Positions 1-11,880 are shown, numbered from the stretch's first letter. The stretch: DNA of 64,000 nucleotides from Fallopia convolvulus (GCA_964016875.1 OZ024730.1:43168943-43232942); one strand, 5' to 3'. Notes: a model not told the origin generated them from the sequence alone. A program made the numbers and translations.

Positions 1-1508
1 CGCAGTAAGTGAATCTGGATCAGTGACTAGCCGTCAGCCCTGGCGCACCAACATAGCCAGATTGAACTCTTCCAAGCGTCTAAAACCAAACCACCGCAAG
101 ACTTTGGTTGACACATCCGATCCCAACTCATCCAATGCATGCCTTTCTTATCTCCGTTTGATCCCCAAAGAAAGTCACACATTAGTTGTTGAATATCATG
201 ACACTCCCCAGCTGGAATATGAAAGCACGCCATAGTGTAGGTTGGGATTGATTGCAAGACAGATTTTACAAGAATCTCTTTCCCTGCCCTAGACAAAGAG
301 TTAGCCTTCCACCCCTTAATCTTGTTCCAAACCTTTTCCTTCACTTGTTCAAAAATCACCTTCTTGGATCTTCCCACCATCGTAGGTAACCAGAGATACT
401 TCTCATGTTTTTCCACCTCTTGGATATCTAGGATACTTTGGATCACACTCTTTAAACCCACACTCACATTATTGCTGAAAGACAATTCCGACTTTGCAAA
501 ATTTACTTGTTGTCCAGACACTGCTCCATAATCATGGAGGATCTTCACTATTTCATGCGCTTGTTGACAAGTAGCACCAGCAAAGAGGATACTATCATCC
601 GCAAAAAACAAGTGTGAAATTCTCGGTGCGGATCTTGATATCCGAAGACCCTGCAGTCGGCCTTCCATCTCTCTCTCTCTTTTTGATCATTGCCGAAAAC
701 CCTTCAACACAGAGCAAGAACAAATACGGCGACAAAGGATCCCCCTGACGAAGTCCACGAGAAGGGAAGAAAACATGGGAAGGTAGGCCATCAATCAACA
801 CAGAGAAAGAAACACTCCAAACACATCTCATAACAAGCGTAACCCACTACATATCAAACCCCATGTTCAGCATACAACTCTCTAAGAAGTTCCATTCCAC
901 CCTATCATAAGCTTTCGCCATATCCAATTTGAGAGCCATATACCCGTTCTTCCCAGACTTCTTATTCTTCATAAAATGGAATAACTCAAAAGCTGCAAGA
1001 ACATTGTCTGTAATAAGACGCCCGAGAACAAAAGCACTCTAACAATTAGAGATCACCTTGTTAAGTACCACCTTCAACCTGTTATCAAACACCTTGGACA
1101 CAACTTTATAAAGCACATTGCCCAAGCTAATAGGTCTAAGGTCCTTCATACGGAAGGGTCAGTAATTTTTGGAATTAAGGAAATAAAAGTATGATTGAAA
1201 CGATCCCGAAAAGCACCACCATGAAGAATGTTAAGAATGAAACTAGTCACTTCAACCCCAACAATATGCCAGTGTTTTTGAAAAAACAAAGCCAACATAC
1301 CATCAGGACCTGGTGATTTTGTAGGATGCATAGAGAAAAGGGCAGAAAATACCTCATCACCAGTGAAAGGACATGTGAGCTCAGAGTTATCCTCCCCCGA
1401 CAATAAAGGCGAGATTCCTTGAGGAGCCATCGAAGAGTGTGTGTTCGACTCAGTTTTAAACAGCCCCTCAAAATAATTGACTGCCACCCTCATCATATTA
1501 CCCCTCAT
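1..1508 (-). pseudogene. LINE ORF2, reverse transcriptase region
   Basis: Reverse transcriptase part of ORF2 in broken frames at 1508-1146, about 1145-832 (readable with stops), 831-595 and 668-27. Visible signatures are the fingers/palm segment ending near SLIPKI (about 1160), the LRQGDPLSPYLF motif (about 750-715) and the catalytic FADD (about 610-599), followed by the thumb region with SRAGKEILVKSV (about 300-260) and the start of the zinc-containing C-terminal part. Frame changes at about 1146 and between 668 and 595 disable it. It would copy LINE RNA at nicked chromosomal DNA. Confidence 0.88.
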
Positions 1509-1543
1509 TCTTCATTCCAGACCATCATCATCCACCAACCTCC

Positions 1544-2694
1544 TTAACTTATTTCGCTTTCTCCTTCCATTCGCCTTTTGATGAAAAAGGCGAAATTTCT
1601 ATCTCCCCATTTCAGATTGTTCTCTTTGGCTCTTTGGAACCATAACAATTCTTCTTTTTCCATCAAGTCAGCCTCCTCCCTTTCCAACTGACGACGCCTC
1701 CCTACTAAGTTCCCCGAAAATCCATTCTTGTTCAAACTACGCAGCTCTTCTCTCACTTTTTGCAGCTTAACCAGAATATTACCGAACTCCTTTTTATTCC
1801 AATCCACCAGCTCCTCAAGACATCTCTCAACCTTCCCAACCACCCCACCCTCATTATTCGAAGCACTAGGGTTTCTCCAAACATTATCAACAATAACCCG
1901 ACACCCCTCATTTTGAGCCCACATAGCTTCAAAACGCCTTGGCCTCCTCCCTTTAAAAAATTCGTCCTCGATCTCCTCTTCCCTATGAAAATATTCCAAC
2001 ACAATCGGGACATGATCAGAACCTTGCCTTTCAAGATGTCTTACTTTTCCACCCGAGAACTCCAGTAACCACCTCTCATTTGCATAACCATAATCCAACC
2101 TTTCTTGCACAAAATCTTCACCAATACTCCCATTATCCCATGTAAATCTCCACCCTGAAAAGCTAAGCTCGTCTAAACCACACTCCTGTAAAACTTCCCT
2201 GAATTTGAACATTCCCTCCCAATCAAGCGGATTACCTCCTTCCTTATCTTCCAAATGTAAGACATGATTAAATTCCCCCAAACAAACCCATCCCTCATGA
2301 TCTTCCTCCGAAAGCTTCTTAATTAAGTCCCATGTTAAATATTTTCACTCTTTTTCAGCCAACCATAGAGACCAGTGAATCTCCACATAGCTTCTTTTTC
2401 TAAACGTACATCCGCGTCTATATGGTGAGCCGTATAAGATCTTAAGGACACATAAACTCCCTTCTCCCACATTAGGCAAAGGCCATCGGATTTCCCAATA
2501 CAATCAACCACAAAGCAACCCTCAAACCCTATTCTGTCTCTTACTTCCTCCATTTTCCTTCTATCACTCTTGGTTTCCATTAAAAACACCACCCACGGGG
2601 CCTCTCTTCTCACTAGTGTAGTGAGTCTTCCAATTGCTCGGGCCGTCCCCAATCCCCGACAATTGTAACTTATTATATTCATAATTCCCGGCAA
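1544..2694 (-). pseudogene. LINE ORF2, APE-like endonuclease region
   Basis: N-terminal endonuclease of ORF2. The first segment (2694-2335) starts with ISYNCRGLG, the usual opening of plant LINE endonucleases, and has the ETK metal-binding motif (FLMETKS). The second (2281-1544) has GEFN, RLDYG and the GSDHVPI histidine motif, then a charged helical linker (KKEFGN, REELRSLNKNG) leading to the RT. The pieces are separated by a break at about 2335-2282. This enzyme nicks the target to prime reverse transcription. Dead copy. Confidence 0.87.
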
Positions 2695-4072
2695 GAGAGA
2701 CTCTCTGTCTCTCCCGACGTTCTTAATTTCTTATTCCCTGTGTCACCTAGAGCCTCGTTTGAATCAACCTCCATATCCACCAAAACCCCCTCTCCTGATT
2801 TTCTCTTGATGTAGAAATGCCCACTTTGACTTTCAACACCCCCAGTCCAAGCCCTTCTCTTCCATTTTCCAACCCCACCTTTTGAGCCCACCCCAACACT
2901 CTCATCTTTCTTTTCATTTTTGTTTTCCCCACAACCTCCCTCTTTTTCTTTCAAAAACCCCACTTTACTGGAAACTTCGCCTTTGCACTCTTCATCATTT
3001 TTCCCCTCAGTTCCCCCCTCTTTCACACACCCCTCTCATTCCCTACACTTATTGCCTTCAACTTTTCTTGAGTCTCTTTTACAACCTCCTCTAAAATTTC
3101 CACTATATGACCTCTTTCCCTTCGTTCAACAACACTGTTACTGCTTCCTGCTTGAGCTGGTTTTTGAGCATCTCCGCCATTCACCTCAGTCTCTCCAACA
3201 ACATTCTCATCAGCCAGGAGTTCAAACAAAGACTTCCACACTTTACAACCTTCTCCGCCTTTGCTACTACTCTCTTCCCCTTCCTTTTCCTTTCTTCCAA
3301 ACCTCCTTAATAAGATCCGTTCTTGCTCTTTTTCATATTCCTTTCGAGCCTGGTGAGTTTTTACTAGCGACGCATGTAGCCAATCCCCATACTCTCCTTT
3401 CATTTCTTTTGAGTCACCTTCTTCACAATCAAGTTCGACATGACCCAATTTTCCACAACAATTGCAAAAGTTAGGGAGGCGTTCATACTTGATTTCGATC
3501 CACATCTTCTTCCCTCTGATCTTCATCATGATGCCTCTTCTGAGTGGCCGAGTGATATCCACCATGACCCTAATCCAGATGAATTTAGCACACACTAAAA
3601 AATCTTCTTCCAGAAAATCCTCCACTCCCCCAAAGACTTTCCCCACTGTCTCCGCCGTTTCCACCGTCAGAGCCTCCAAAGGCAAATCATACACCCGGAT
3701 CCAAAACGAAACCTTTGTGATGATTATCTTCGAAGGTTGCTACACTCCTGGTTCTTTCAATGCAAGAAAAGATCGATCAAAGGACCAAGGTCCTTCTCTC
3801 ATTACCTTCTCCTTCTCAGCCCTATCTCCAAATTTAAACAGAAACAAATTTGGACGTAACTCTCGAAAAATAAAACCTTCCTTCAACTTTCATGCACCCC
3901 TCATAGTAGTTTTTAGGGCATAAGCATTAAACGGTCTGTTTGACAGTAACGATCCGACCAACAATAGAGATTCTTGTTTCGGAACCCCTTGATCGGCTTC
4001 AATCAGTGCCTCAACTGTTTCACACTCCTCTTCGGTCAGATGAAAATTCCGTTTCTCTTTGTCGTCCCCCAT
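2679..4072 (-). pseudogene. LINE ORF1, DUF4283-type nucleic-acid binding protein
   Basis: ORF1 starts at ATG 4072 (MGDDKEKRN), runs through a DUF4283-like domain (broken near 3890 and by a TAG near 3742), then reads VYDLPLEALT (3694 on) and a zinc knuckle of form CX2CX4HX4C (CNCCGKLGHVELDC, about 3470-3430), and ends in a lysine/glutamate-rich tail (3026-2679) whose last part contains KWKRRAWTG. DUF4283 followed by a CCHC knuckle is the standard ORF1 layout of plant L1 elements and packages the LINE RNA. The tail is separated by a stop at about 3023. Confidence 0.85.
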
Positions 4073-4241
4073 TCTGATAAAACCCTATCTGCTGAGTAAC
4101 CTCGTCGAACACACACACGATGGTGAAACCCGCACGTTGACGGCGGGAAGACCCTGTCTCACACGGCTAAGCACCGGAGAGAGGAAGAACGACCGGAAAG
4201 TCGCCAACTGACGAATGCCCTAATCGCTCTCTAATCCTAGG

Positions 4242-4372
4242 GTTTTCTATAATTTTATTTATCTATATGACTATATGACTATATGTTGATAAAATGTGGG
4301 GACGGAATCTTAAAGATTTTTTTATAAATCATATAATTTTATTACAATATTATATACAAGTGTTTTAAATTT
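4242..4372 (+). mobile_element. Helitron 3'-region fragment, left half
   Basis: AT-rich sequence that matches, in the same order, the reverse complement of Helitron C (24515-25088): the CTATATGTTGATAAAATG block, the TATAATTTTATTAC block and the ATATACAAGTGTTT block all recur. It stops at TAAATTT (4366-4372), and the same 7 bases restart at 17985, from where the Helitron continues to its hairpin and CTAG end. The two halves were therefore one Helitron 3' region before the TIR element inserted. Its 5' end is not visible; the LINE abuts it at about 4241. Confidence 0.75.
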
Positions 4373-4540
4373 AGAGTCCGGAACCTAAAACCACCCGTAA
4401 AATACCCCTATTCCACAAAACCACCCTGAATATAACTATTTATTTTTAACCACCCGTAAAACACCCTCTGTTATCTCAATACCACCTTCTGTTACTTCTC
4501 CCGTTAAAAAAAAAATTAAAATACCCAAAAATACCCTTAT
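4373..4540 (+). repeat. Left terminal inverted repeat
   Basis: Starts AGAGTCCGGAAC, then repeated AAACCACCCGTAAAA-like words. Aligns with the reverse complement of 17819-17984 over about 165 bases with scattered mismatches and small gaps, ending at the CCCAAAAATACCC block. The word CCACCCGTAAAA occurs twice within each arm, so the arms also hold short direct repeats. Confidence 0.88.
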
Positions 4541-4885
4541 TTTTTATGAGAGCTAGGGTTTGGATTCTGAAATAGGGTTCATTGTTGGCTTTTGGTCTTC
4601 TTTCCATGTACCCAAAAAAATTAATTCTAAAAATTGCAATTCAAAGAGGGGGAGAGGAAACAGAGATCTTAGATCTGGGCATGTGATATCAAACAATGAT
4701 CTGGGCATGTGATATCAAACAATGAAGGGAGATGGGCATATTTCCCATTAGCCCCACCGATGGAGTTGATCCGACACGGAGGAGGCCGCGGCTACGATTT
4801 GGACGACGGCTACGGTTTAGACATCACCGCTCGTACCACAACCACCACCATTCCAATTTGGTGTTCGAAAATCTATGAAGAGCAG
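4541..4885 (+). other. Internal sequence of TIR element, left part
   Basis: Gene-like, moderately GC-rich sequence. A 26-bp direct duplication (ATCTGGGCATGTGATATCAA, about 4674-4722) is present. An ATG at 4760 opens a frame (MELIRHGGGRGYDLDD...) that runs to the Athila LTR at 4886; on the other side of the 12.4-kb insertion the reading would end within a few codons. Nothing here matches a transposase. Possibly captured host sequence; identity unknown. Confidence 0.45.
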
Positions 4886-6272
4886 TGATAGAGCATATAG
4901 GTATAGGCTTTAGAGCATGTTTTTATTCTCGTTTTATGCATTTTTAGCTAGGATTTCATTCTAAGTTTAGATTAGGTTTTATTTTCATTTAGTGTGGAAT
5001 CTACGCGTCTTTGTGCATAATTGCAGGTCGGATGGTGGAAGACGGTAGATGGAAAGCTTAGGACGGACCTCGGGACGTGTAGGAAGCATTGGAAATGAAG
5101 ATCGAGGCAAAGGATTACAAAGGGCAAGAAGTGAAGGCCAAACCGCGGAGTGAAGCCAAGACCGCGCCGAGAGGAGCCGACTTTCTGCGGCGTCAGCGCG
5201 GGCAAAGTGGGGAGAGCGCGGTCGCGCTCTCAAGGCACCAAACCGCACTCTGGCACGTCGACGCAGCGTGGACTTGGGCTTTGCGAGATCTTGTGGGCCG
5301 ACTTTCTTAATGTTTATTTGGATATTTTTAGATCTTTTGGATATTTTTAGCATGATATAAATACTTTCTCTAGGTTTTATTTTGGATCTTATGCTATCTT
5401 TTTGAGTTTTCTGCAATTTGGAGATTTGTGGGAGACAAACCCTAGTTTTGCAATTGAAGATCAATTTGACTTTTGTAAGTTTGATTTTTCTTTAATGTCG
5501 ATTTCTAGCTAAATTTCTCATGTCCAACTAGTTAGTTGAAGTTGTATGCATGTTTGTTTGTGAGATTTGAATTATTTTAGTTTGCCTTGACTAGATTGAA
5601 TCTCTCCATGCTTGATTGATTAAATTCACTTAGGATTAGTATAGATTGGCCACCTATCCTACTTCTAGGTTGAATTACAACTAGAATAATTAAATAGACG
5701 GTGGAATTTGATTATTCATGGATGAATCCTTTGATTAAACTTAAAGACGGTGTATATTAAGGTTAATCAAAGGCGGAGAATTTAATCACAAGATTTCGTG
5801 AATAGACGGTGGAATTCATCAATATTGTTTCTATTGAGTGCTTTGAACTTAATTGCATGATCAACTTGACATAGAAGGTTTTCTAGGTTAATTGATTAAA
5901 AGGTTGTTAAAGACGGTGTATATTAACAACCTCAATAAGCTTGAATTCATAAATTCACAATAGATTAGTCAAGGGAAATTGAAATAAGGATAATCGATGA
6001 TCAAAACTCATGTATGCAATGGATACGAAACTAGTTGGACGCTTTTCTCCATATTTGAATCTCAACTTACTTTACTTGTTTAGTTTTAATTAGTTTAATT
6101 ACTTAGATTTTAATTTATAATCACAAAAAAAAACCTTTCTGCTTAGTAATATTTTATAAATACGAATAATCTGAGTCCTTGTGGGTTCGACCCTTGCTTC
6201 CACTATACTTAGGTTAGGAAGTTAGGAATTTTCTTTGACAGTGCTTTTATAGCGACGTAAAAGTGCTCGTCA
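4886..6272 (+). repeat. 5' LTR of Athila A
   Basis: 1387 bp, TG...CA, near-identical to 15931-17317. It contains a GC-rich palindromic module (5141-5283), and recurring GACGGTG words around 5696-5920. Open frames inside the LTR appear in both copies and have no database-like domain that I recognise; I treat them as chance. Confidence 0.96.
5141..5283. repeat. GC-rich palindromic module, 5' LTR copy
   Basis: CpG-dense island in otherwise AT-rich LTR. It holds a perfect inverted repeat, GAGAGCGCG (5212-5220) / CGCGCTCTC (5223-5231) with a 2-base spacer, plus the words CTTTCTGCGGC (5181-5191) and AGCGCGGGCAAA (5195-5206). The same words recur in the modules at 7846-7993 and 12127-12270 of this element and in the 3' LTR (16186-16328). 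Function unknown. Confidence 0.85.
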
Positions 6273-6276
6273 AATT

Positions 6277-6294
6277 TGGCGCCGTTGTCGGGGA
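6277..6294 (+). promoter_or_regulatory. Primer-binding site, tRNA-Asp type
   Basis: TGGCGCCGTTGTCGGGGA lies 4 bases after the 5' LTR. It is complementary, with one mismatch, to the 3' end of plant tRNA-Asp, the usual primer of Athila/Tat elements. Minus-strand DNA synthesis would start here. Confidence 0.93.
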
Positions 6295-6359
6295 CTCGGC
6301 AAATTATTTGTATTTATCTAGTGCTACTTTTTATTTCTTTTTGGGTGTGAACCACTTGT

Positions 6360-8323
6360 ATGGTTCATACCCGTGCTACTAATCCATCTCTTGTTGCGTT
6401 TGATTCAGAAATCGAAAGGACAATCTCTAGGTTGCGCAGGCAAGCTCGTGCGAATTCTCGAGAACTACCGTTCAACCTGGCATCTTCTTCCTCTTCTTCA
6501 ATACCAGAGATGGCTCAGACACTGAGACAGTTAACTGCACCATATTTGGCACAACAACCATTGGCGGTGAAGATACCTGCACTCCCTGACGGTGTCCAAT
6601 TTGAACTGAAATCAGGATTAATCACCTCCTTCCTCAATTCTATGGGAAGGCGGGTGAAGATTCCAACAAGCATTTATCGGTTTTTCATGCTATCTGCACT
6701 AGCATGAAACCAAATGGAGTCACTGACGACCAAATCAAGTTGAGAGCTTTTGCGTTCTCTTTGAAAGATGCAGCGAGTGACTGGCTCTATTGTTTGGCTC
6801 CTGGCAGTATCGAGACTTGGGAGGAATTGAAAAAGGCTTTCCTTGAGAAGAATTTCCCAGCCACAAAGCTCTCGAGTATGAAAAAGAGCATTAGCAACAT
6901 TGAACAGCTCCCGAATGAATCACTTTATGAGTATTATGAGAGGTTCAAGAAGCTAATCTCAAGCTGCCCCTATCATGGTTAATCTAAGATGGATCTTGTT
7001 ATGTACCTTCATGAGGGCTTATTGGATGAAGAACGCCGACATGTTAATGCTGCCTGTGGAGGGAACATCCTGAACAAGACTCTTGAACAAGCTTTTGATC
7101 TATTTCATGAACTTTCTGAAGGCTCTCGTCAATTCAGCAAAAGAGCTTCAATGAAGGCAGCCAATTTTATTGATGTTACAGCTTCATATGAAGATGTGAA
7201 TGAGTTGAAGTCAATGTTCAGGCAATTCATGCTGAAGGGATCACAACAAGTCAAGCCTTGCGGTTTCTGCTCTGATGTTACTCATAAGATGGATGCTTGT
7301 CCTACTCTTCATGCTCAAGAGGAGGAAGTTAATGCACGTGGAGGCAATGGGCCAAGAAGACCAACATATGATCCTTATTCAAGCTCATACAATCCAGGCT
7401 GGAAGGATCATCACAATTTGAGGTACGGAAATCAAAATCAACAGCATGCACCTCAAAACGAGCCTCCAGGTTTTAGACCTCCTTTTCAACATCAACCTCA
7501 GAATCAAGCACCGAATCAAGGCCCATCCTCATCCACAGATGATATGATCCATGCTCTTACCCAAAATATGACCATTATGCAGCAGACTATGGGCCAAATT
7601 CAGCAAGACACCAAGTCGAGCATTACCAACTTGGAAAATCAAATGAGCCAACTTGCAAAGGCAATGAACATAATTGAAGCTAAAGATTCCAACAGGTTAC
7701 CCTCTCAGACGGAACTCAATCCTAAACAAAATGTGAATGCAATCTCTCTCCGTAGAGGTAAAGTGTTGGAAAACAAAGCCGGAAAGCAACAAACTTTGCC
7801 TGATGAAGAAACCGAGGGAGGCAAAAATTCAGAGTTTGAGGACCATGCCGAGCGCGGGCAAACCAGCCAGAGCGCCCCCGCGCCACCGAGCCCTAAACCA
7901 CGCTCCGAGGGGCCAACTTACTGCGGCCAGAGCGCGGTCAAAACCAGCCAGAGCGCGACCGCGCTCTGGGACGGCCAAACCGCGCCGGCGGTGATTTCCG
8001 AAGACCCTTCGATTACTCCGACTTCGGCTCTCAAACCTCCCCCACCTTTTCCCGAAGCCTTAAAGGAGACCCGTAAGATTGAGAACGATAAAGAGATCTT
8101 CGAAACATTTAGCAAGTGTGAGGTGAATATTCCGCTACTCAAGCTTATCAAGAGCATTCCCCACTATGCTAAATTTTTCAAGGAGTTATGTACGGTCAAG
8201 CGGAATCAAAAGCATAAAGGGAAGCAAAGATCAAGGTCAGTGAGCAAATCTCAGCGGTCTTCCAAAGACGATTGCCACAAAAATGCGAGGACCCAGTTAT
8301 GTTCACTATCCCTTGTATCATAG
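6360..8323 (+). pseudogene. Athila A gag
   Basis: Capsid-nucleocapsid region. It starts at ATG 6360 (MVHTRATN, an opening shared with elements B and C). A frameshift near 6620-6630 moves reading to the 6704 frame; a TAA at 6980-6982 interrupts it, and the same frame resumes at 6983 to 8323. The core retrotransposon gag domain (FAFSLKDAASDWLY, YYERFKKLISSCPYHG) is followed by a knuckle CX2CX4HX4C (CGFCSDVTHKMDAC, about 7259-7300), a Pro/Gln-rich stretch, a coiled-coil-like QMSQLAKAMN segment, and a linker (about 7846-7993) encoded by a GC-rich module. Frame changes again at 8272-8323 into protease. It would have formed the particle that packages element RNA. Confidence 0.9.
7846..7993. repeat. 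GC-rich palindromic module, gag-linker copy
   Basis: Lies within coding sequence between the LRRGK motif and the PPFPEALKETRK motif of gag. It holds a perfect inverted repeat CCAGAGCGCG (7948-7957) / CGCGCTCTGG (7960-7969) with a 2-base spacer, and repeated CCAGAGCGC and AAACC words. Clearly related to the LTR and post-pol modules of the same element. Confidence 0.85.
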
Positions 8324-10113
8324 GTGAGAGAAAATTTGAAAAGGCTATGCTAGACATAGGTGCTTCTATCAATGTTTTGCCTTATTCAATTTATGAGTCT
8401 CTTGAGCTAGGTCCATTGCATGCAACAATTGTAGTTATTCAATTGGCTGATAGGTCTAACGTTTACCCAAAGGGGATAATAGAAGATGTGCTTGTTATGA
8501 TTGATAAGTTGATTTTCCCTGCTGATTTTTACGTACTTGAAATGGAACATGACAAGCATTATGCTCCAATCCTTTTAGGTAGACCATTCCTAAAGACAAC
8601 CAAAACCAAAATTGATGTGTGTAGTGGTTCATTAACCATGGAGTTTGATGGGGAAAAAGTGGAATACAATATCTATAATGCTATGAAATTCCCCTATGAT
8701 GTTCATTCTTTGTGTTCAATTGATGTGTTAGATACTCTTGTGCAAGATTTCTTTGACATTAATGATCATGATGAATTACAATCTACACTTGAAAACTCTG
8801 TGGTTGATAAAGATGAAGTGGAATTTATGCTTAATGATGATATGCAAGAAATTGTAGCCGAGTTGAAAGCTCACTATGAGCGACCACTCTTGCTACCGGG
8901 CTCAAAGCCCATTCCACTAACATTGCCAAGCGAGAAGCTTGTTCCCTCTATTGTGCAGGCCCCACAGGTAGAGCTCAAACAACTACCGGACCACCTCAAG
9001 TATGCTTTTCTAGGTGATGGAGATACTTTACCGGTGATAATTTCAAACAAGCTGACTCAAGATCAAGAATACCGGTTGTTGGATGTTTTAAGGGAGCATA
9101 AATCCGCTATAGGATGGACTATTGCCGACATTAGAGGAATAAGCCCCTCTACTTGTATGCATAGAATCCTATTAGAGGATGAAGTAAAACCCTCAAGAAA
9201 ACCACAAAGGAGGTTGAACCCGCCTATGATGGAAGTTGTGAAGAAGGAGGTCCTGAAACTTCTTCAAGCAGGAATGATTTTTCCCATATCGGATAGCAAA
9301 TGGGTAAGTCCTACTCAGGTCGTTCCTAAGAAAGGTGGAATTACGGTGAAGGAGAATCAAGATGGTGTGCTAATTCCAACAAGAATTCAAACCGGGTGGC
9401 GTGTATGCATCAATTACCGAAAGCTCAACACGGTAACCCGTAAAGACCATTTTCCTTTACCTTTTATTGACCAAATGCTTGAGCGACTTGCGGGTCATTC
9501 CTTCTATTGTTTCTTGGATGGGTATTCAGGTTATTTTCAGATAGCAATTGCACCCGAGGATCAAGAGAAGACAACATTTGCTTGCCCATTTGGCACATTC
9601 GCTTACAGAAGAATGCCATTTGGTCTATGTAATGCACCCGCAACTTTCCAAAGGTGTATGGTCAGTATATTTTCTGAATACATAGAGAACTTCATTGAAG
9701 TCTTTATGGATTATTTCACCGTTCATGACAATGATTTTGATTCTTGTTTAAATCACTTGACACTTGTGCTAAAACGATGTGAAGAAACTAACCTTTGTCT
9801 TAATTCTGAAAAATGCCATTTTATGGTAGAGCAGGGCATAGTGTTAGGTCATATAGTGTCATCTAAAGGGATTGAAGTTGATAAGGCAAAGGTTGAAGTA
9901 ATTCAATCCTTGCCTTATCCTACTAATGTTTGGGAAGTACGTTCTTTTATTGGTCATGCAGGTTTTTACCGCAGGTTCATTAAAGACTTCTCCAAGATCG
10001 CTTCACCCCTTTGTGAGTTTCTCAAGAAGGATGTGACCTTTGACTTTAATGAAGCTTGTAAAAAAGCTTTTGATGAGTTGAAGGCTCGCCTCACCACTGC
10101 ACCAATAATTTAG
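8272..10113 (+). pseudogene. Athila A pol: protease and reverse transcriptase
   Basis: Aspartic protease with active site DIGAS (about 8353-8367) and the distal ILLGRPFLKT motif, then RT. RT landmarks: MHRILLEDEVKPSRKPQRR (start), CINYRKLN, PLPFIDQMLERLAG, FLDGYSGYFQI, MPFGLCNAPATFQR and the catalytic box, which reads FMDY (gat tat at 9709-9714) instead of the usual FMDD. That replaces an aspartate needed for metal binding, so the RT should be inactive. The frame closes at TAG 10111-10113, directly followed by PPDW in the same frame, a position where related elements read glutamine; CAG to TAG is the likely change. Confidence 0.93.
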
Positions 10114-10494
10114 CCCCCGGATTGGTCCCTACCTTTTGAGCTGATGTGTGATGCAAGCGACTATGCGGTAGGAGCAGTTTTGGGCCAAAAGATTGGTAAG
10201 GCTTCTCATGTTATCCATTATGCTTCTATGACTCTTAATGAAGCACAGAAAAATTATTACACCACCGAGAAGGAACTCTTGGCGGTGGTGTTTGCTTTGG
10301 AAAAGTTTCGGTCTTATTTGCTAGGTACAAAGGTGATCGTCTACACGGATCATGCAGCCCTTCGTTACTTGTTGACGAAGAAGGAGGCAAAGCCCAGGTT
10401 GATTAGATGGATCTTATTGTTGAGTGAATTCAACATTGAGATCAAAGACAAAAAGGGGCGGAAAACGTGGTGGCAGATCATCTTAGTCGCTTAG
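10114..10494 (+). pseudogene. Athila A pol: RNase H
   Basis: Ty3-type RNase H continuing in frame after the TAG at 10111. Visible motifs are MCDASDYAVGAVLGQ, the YTTEKELLAVVFA catalytic Glu helix and VYTDHAALRYLL with its catalytic Asp. Reading shifts frame at about 10455-10470, where the sequence moves into VADHLSRL at the start of the next segment. It would degrade the RNA strand after minus-strand synthesis. Confidence 0.9.
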
Positions 10495-11871
10495 TTCATG
10501 AGGGGGAACGATGTGCTCAAATCACACCGATTAGAGAAGAATTCCTAGATGACACCTTGTTTTCGGTACGTGTACTTCAACCTTGGTATGCTCATTTGGT
10601 AAATTTTCTTGTTTCGAGTGTGTTTCCTCCTAGCTTTAGCAAGGCTCAAAGGGATAAACTCAAGAGTGAAGCACGGTATTATGTGTGGGACGATCCATAT
10701 CTTTGGAAACATTGTTCCGATCAGGTAATTCGGCGTTGTCTTCCCGACAATGAGGTAACTTCAGTTTTATCGTTTTGTCATTCTTATGCTTGTGGGGGGC
10801 ATTTCAGTTCTAAGAAAACTGCTAGGAAAGTATTGGATGCAGGATTCTTTTGGCCTACTATCTTTCGGGATGCGTATGCCTTTTGCAAATCCTGTGACCG
10901 ATGCCAAAGGGTCGGAAATATATCCCGAAGGGATGAAATGCCTCAAACTTCAATTATCTTTTGTGAGGTATTTGATGTTTGGGGTATAGATTTCATGGGC
11001 CCCTTTCCTAGCTCTTTCGGGAATATTTATATTTTATTAGTGGTGGACTACGTTTCCAAATGGGTGGAAGCGAAGACCACCAGGACTGATGATTCCTGAG
11101 TTGTGGCAGATTTTTTGAAGGCGCATATATTCTCAAGATTTGGGATTCCTAGAGCTTTAATTAGTGACAATGGATCCCATTTTTGCAACCGAACGGTCAG
11201 TGCTCTTGAAGAATTATCATGTCACACACAGGATTTCTACGGCCTACCACCCACAAACGAATGGCCAAGCTGAGGTATCTAACAGAGAGATCAAAGCCAT
11301 TCTTGAGAAGACGGTGTCGCCAAACCGGAAGGATTGGAGTACTCGCTTAGACGATGCTTTATGGGCGTATAGGACGGCTTACAAAACACCGATTGGAATG
11401 TCACCTTTTCGGTTTGTGTTTGGTAAAGCTTGTCATCTTCCGGTGGAGATCCAACACCGAGCTTATTGGGTTGTGAAGAACTATAGTCTGCAGATGGATG
11501 AAGTCGGTGAGTTGAGGAAGCTTTAGTTGCAAGAGCTTGAGGAATTACGGTTAGAAGCTTATGACAACGCGGCCATATACAAGGAGAAGACCAAAGCTTG
11601 GCATGACAAGAAAATATGGAGGAAACGTTTTCAGGTAGGTGATAAGGTTTTGTTATATCAATCTAGACTAAAACTTTTTCCAGGTAAGCTAAGGTCGAGA
11701 TGGACGGGGCTGTTCGTAGTAGCTCAGACGTATCCTCATGGAGCGGTGGAAATTTATGATGAAGCCACTCATTCGCTACAAAAGGTGAATGGTCAGCGTT
11801 TCAAGCCGTATTTTGAAGGATTTAGCAATGCTATTCTTGAAGAAATGGTTTTGAACGAACCAAACACATGA
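10467..11871 (+). pseudogene. Athila A pol: integrase
   Basis: Integrase in three pieces. The first (10467-11099) has VADHLSRL, the HHCC zinc region ending CKSCDRCQRVG and the first catalytic Asp in WGIDFMGPFP. TGA at 11097-11099 interrupts it. The second (11164-11526) has YHPQTNGQAEVSNREIK with the catalytic Glu; a frameshift near 11200 separates it from SDNGSHF. TAG at 11524-11526 interrupts again; the third (11527-11871) is the C-terminal domain with KRFQVGDKVLLY and KLRSRWTGLFVV. Both stops fit C-to-T changes in CGA and CAG codons. It would insert element cDNA into the genome. Confidence 0.92.
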
Positions 11872-11880
11872 GCGGTAATG

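Larger units (their letters stand above)
1..4241 (-). mobile_element. L1-type LINE, 5' part, 3' end beyond window
   Basis: Non-LTR retrotransposon read on the minus strand: a 5' leader (about 4075-4241), ORF1 with a CCHC knuckle (4072 to about 2680), an apurinic-type endonuclease (2694-1544) and a reverse transcriptase (1508 to the window edge). Gene order and motifs fit plant L1 elements. Several stops and frame changes show it is dead. The poly(A) tail would lie left of base 1. Its 5' end abuts, without visible duplication, sequence related to the Helitron end at 17992-18059, so the LINE probably inserted into or next to that Helitron. Confidence 0.9.

Noticed and set aside
2882..3923. Long plus-strand frames (for example 2920-3474 and 3462-3923)
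   Set aside because: They are antisense to LINE ORF1, which has clear domains on the minus strand; compositions are low-complexity mirrors of it.
4985..5464. Minus-strand frame of about 160 codons in the 5' LTR, repeated at 16024-16509
   Set aside because: Present only because the two LTRs are near-identical; crosses the GC module, no domain or start context.
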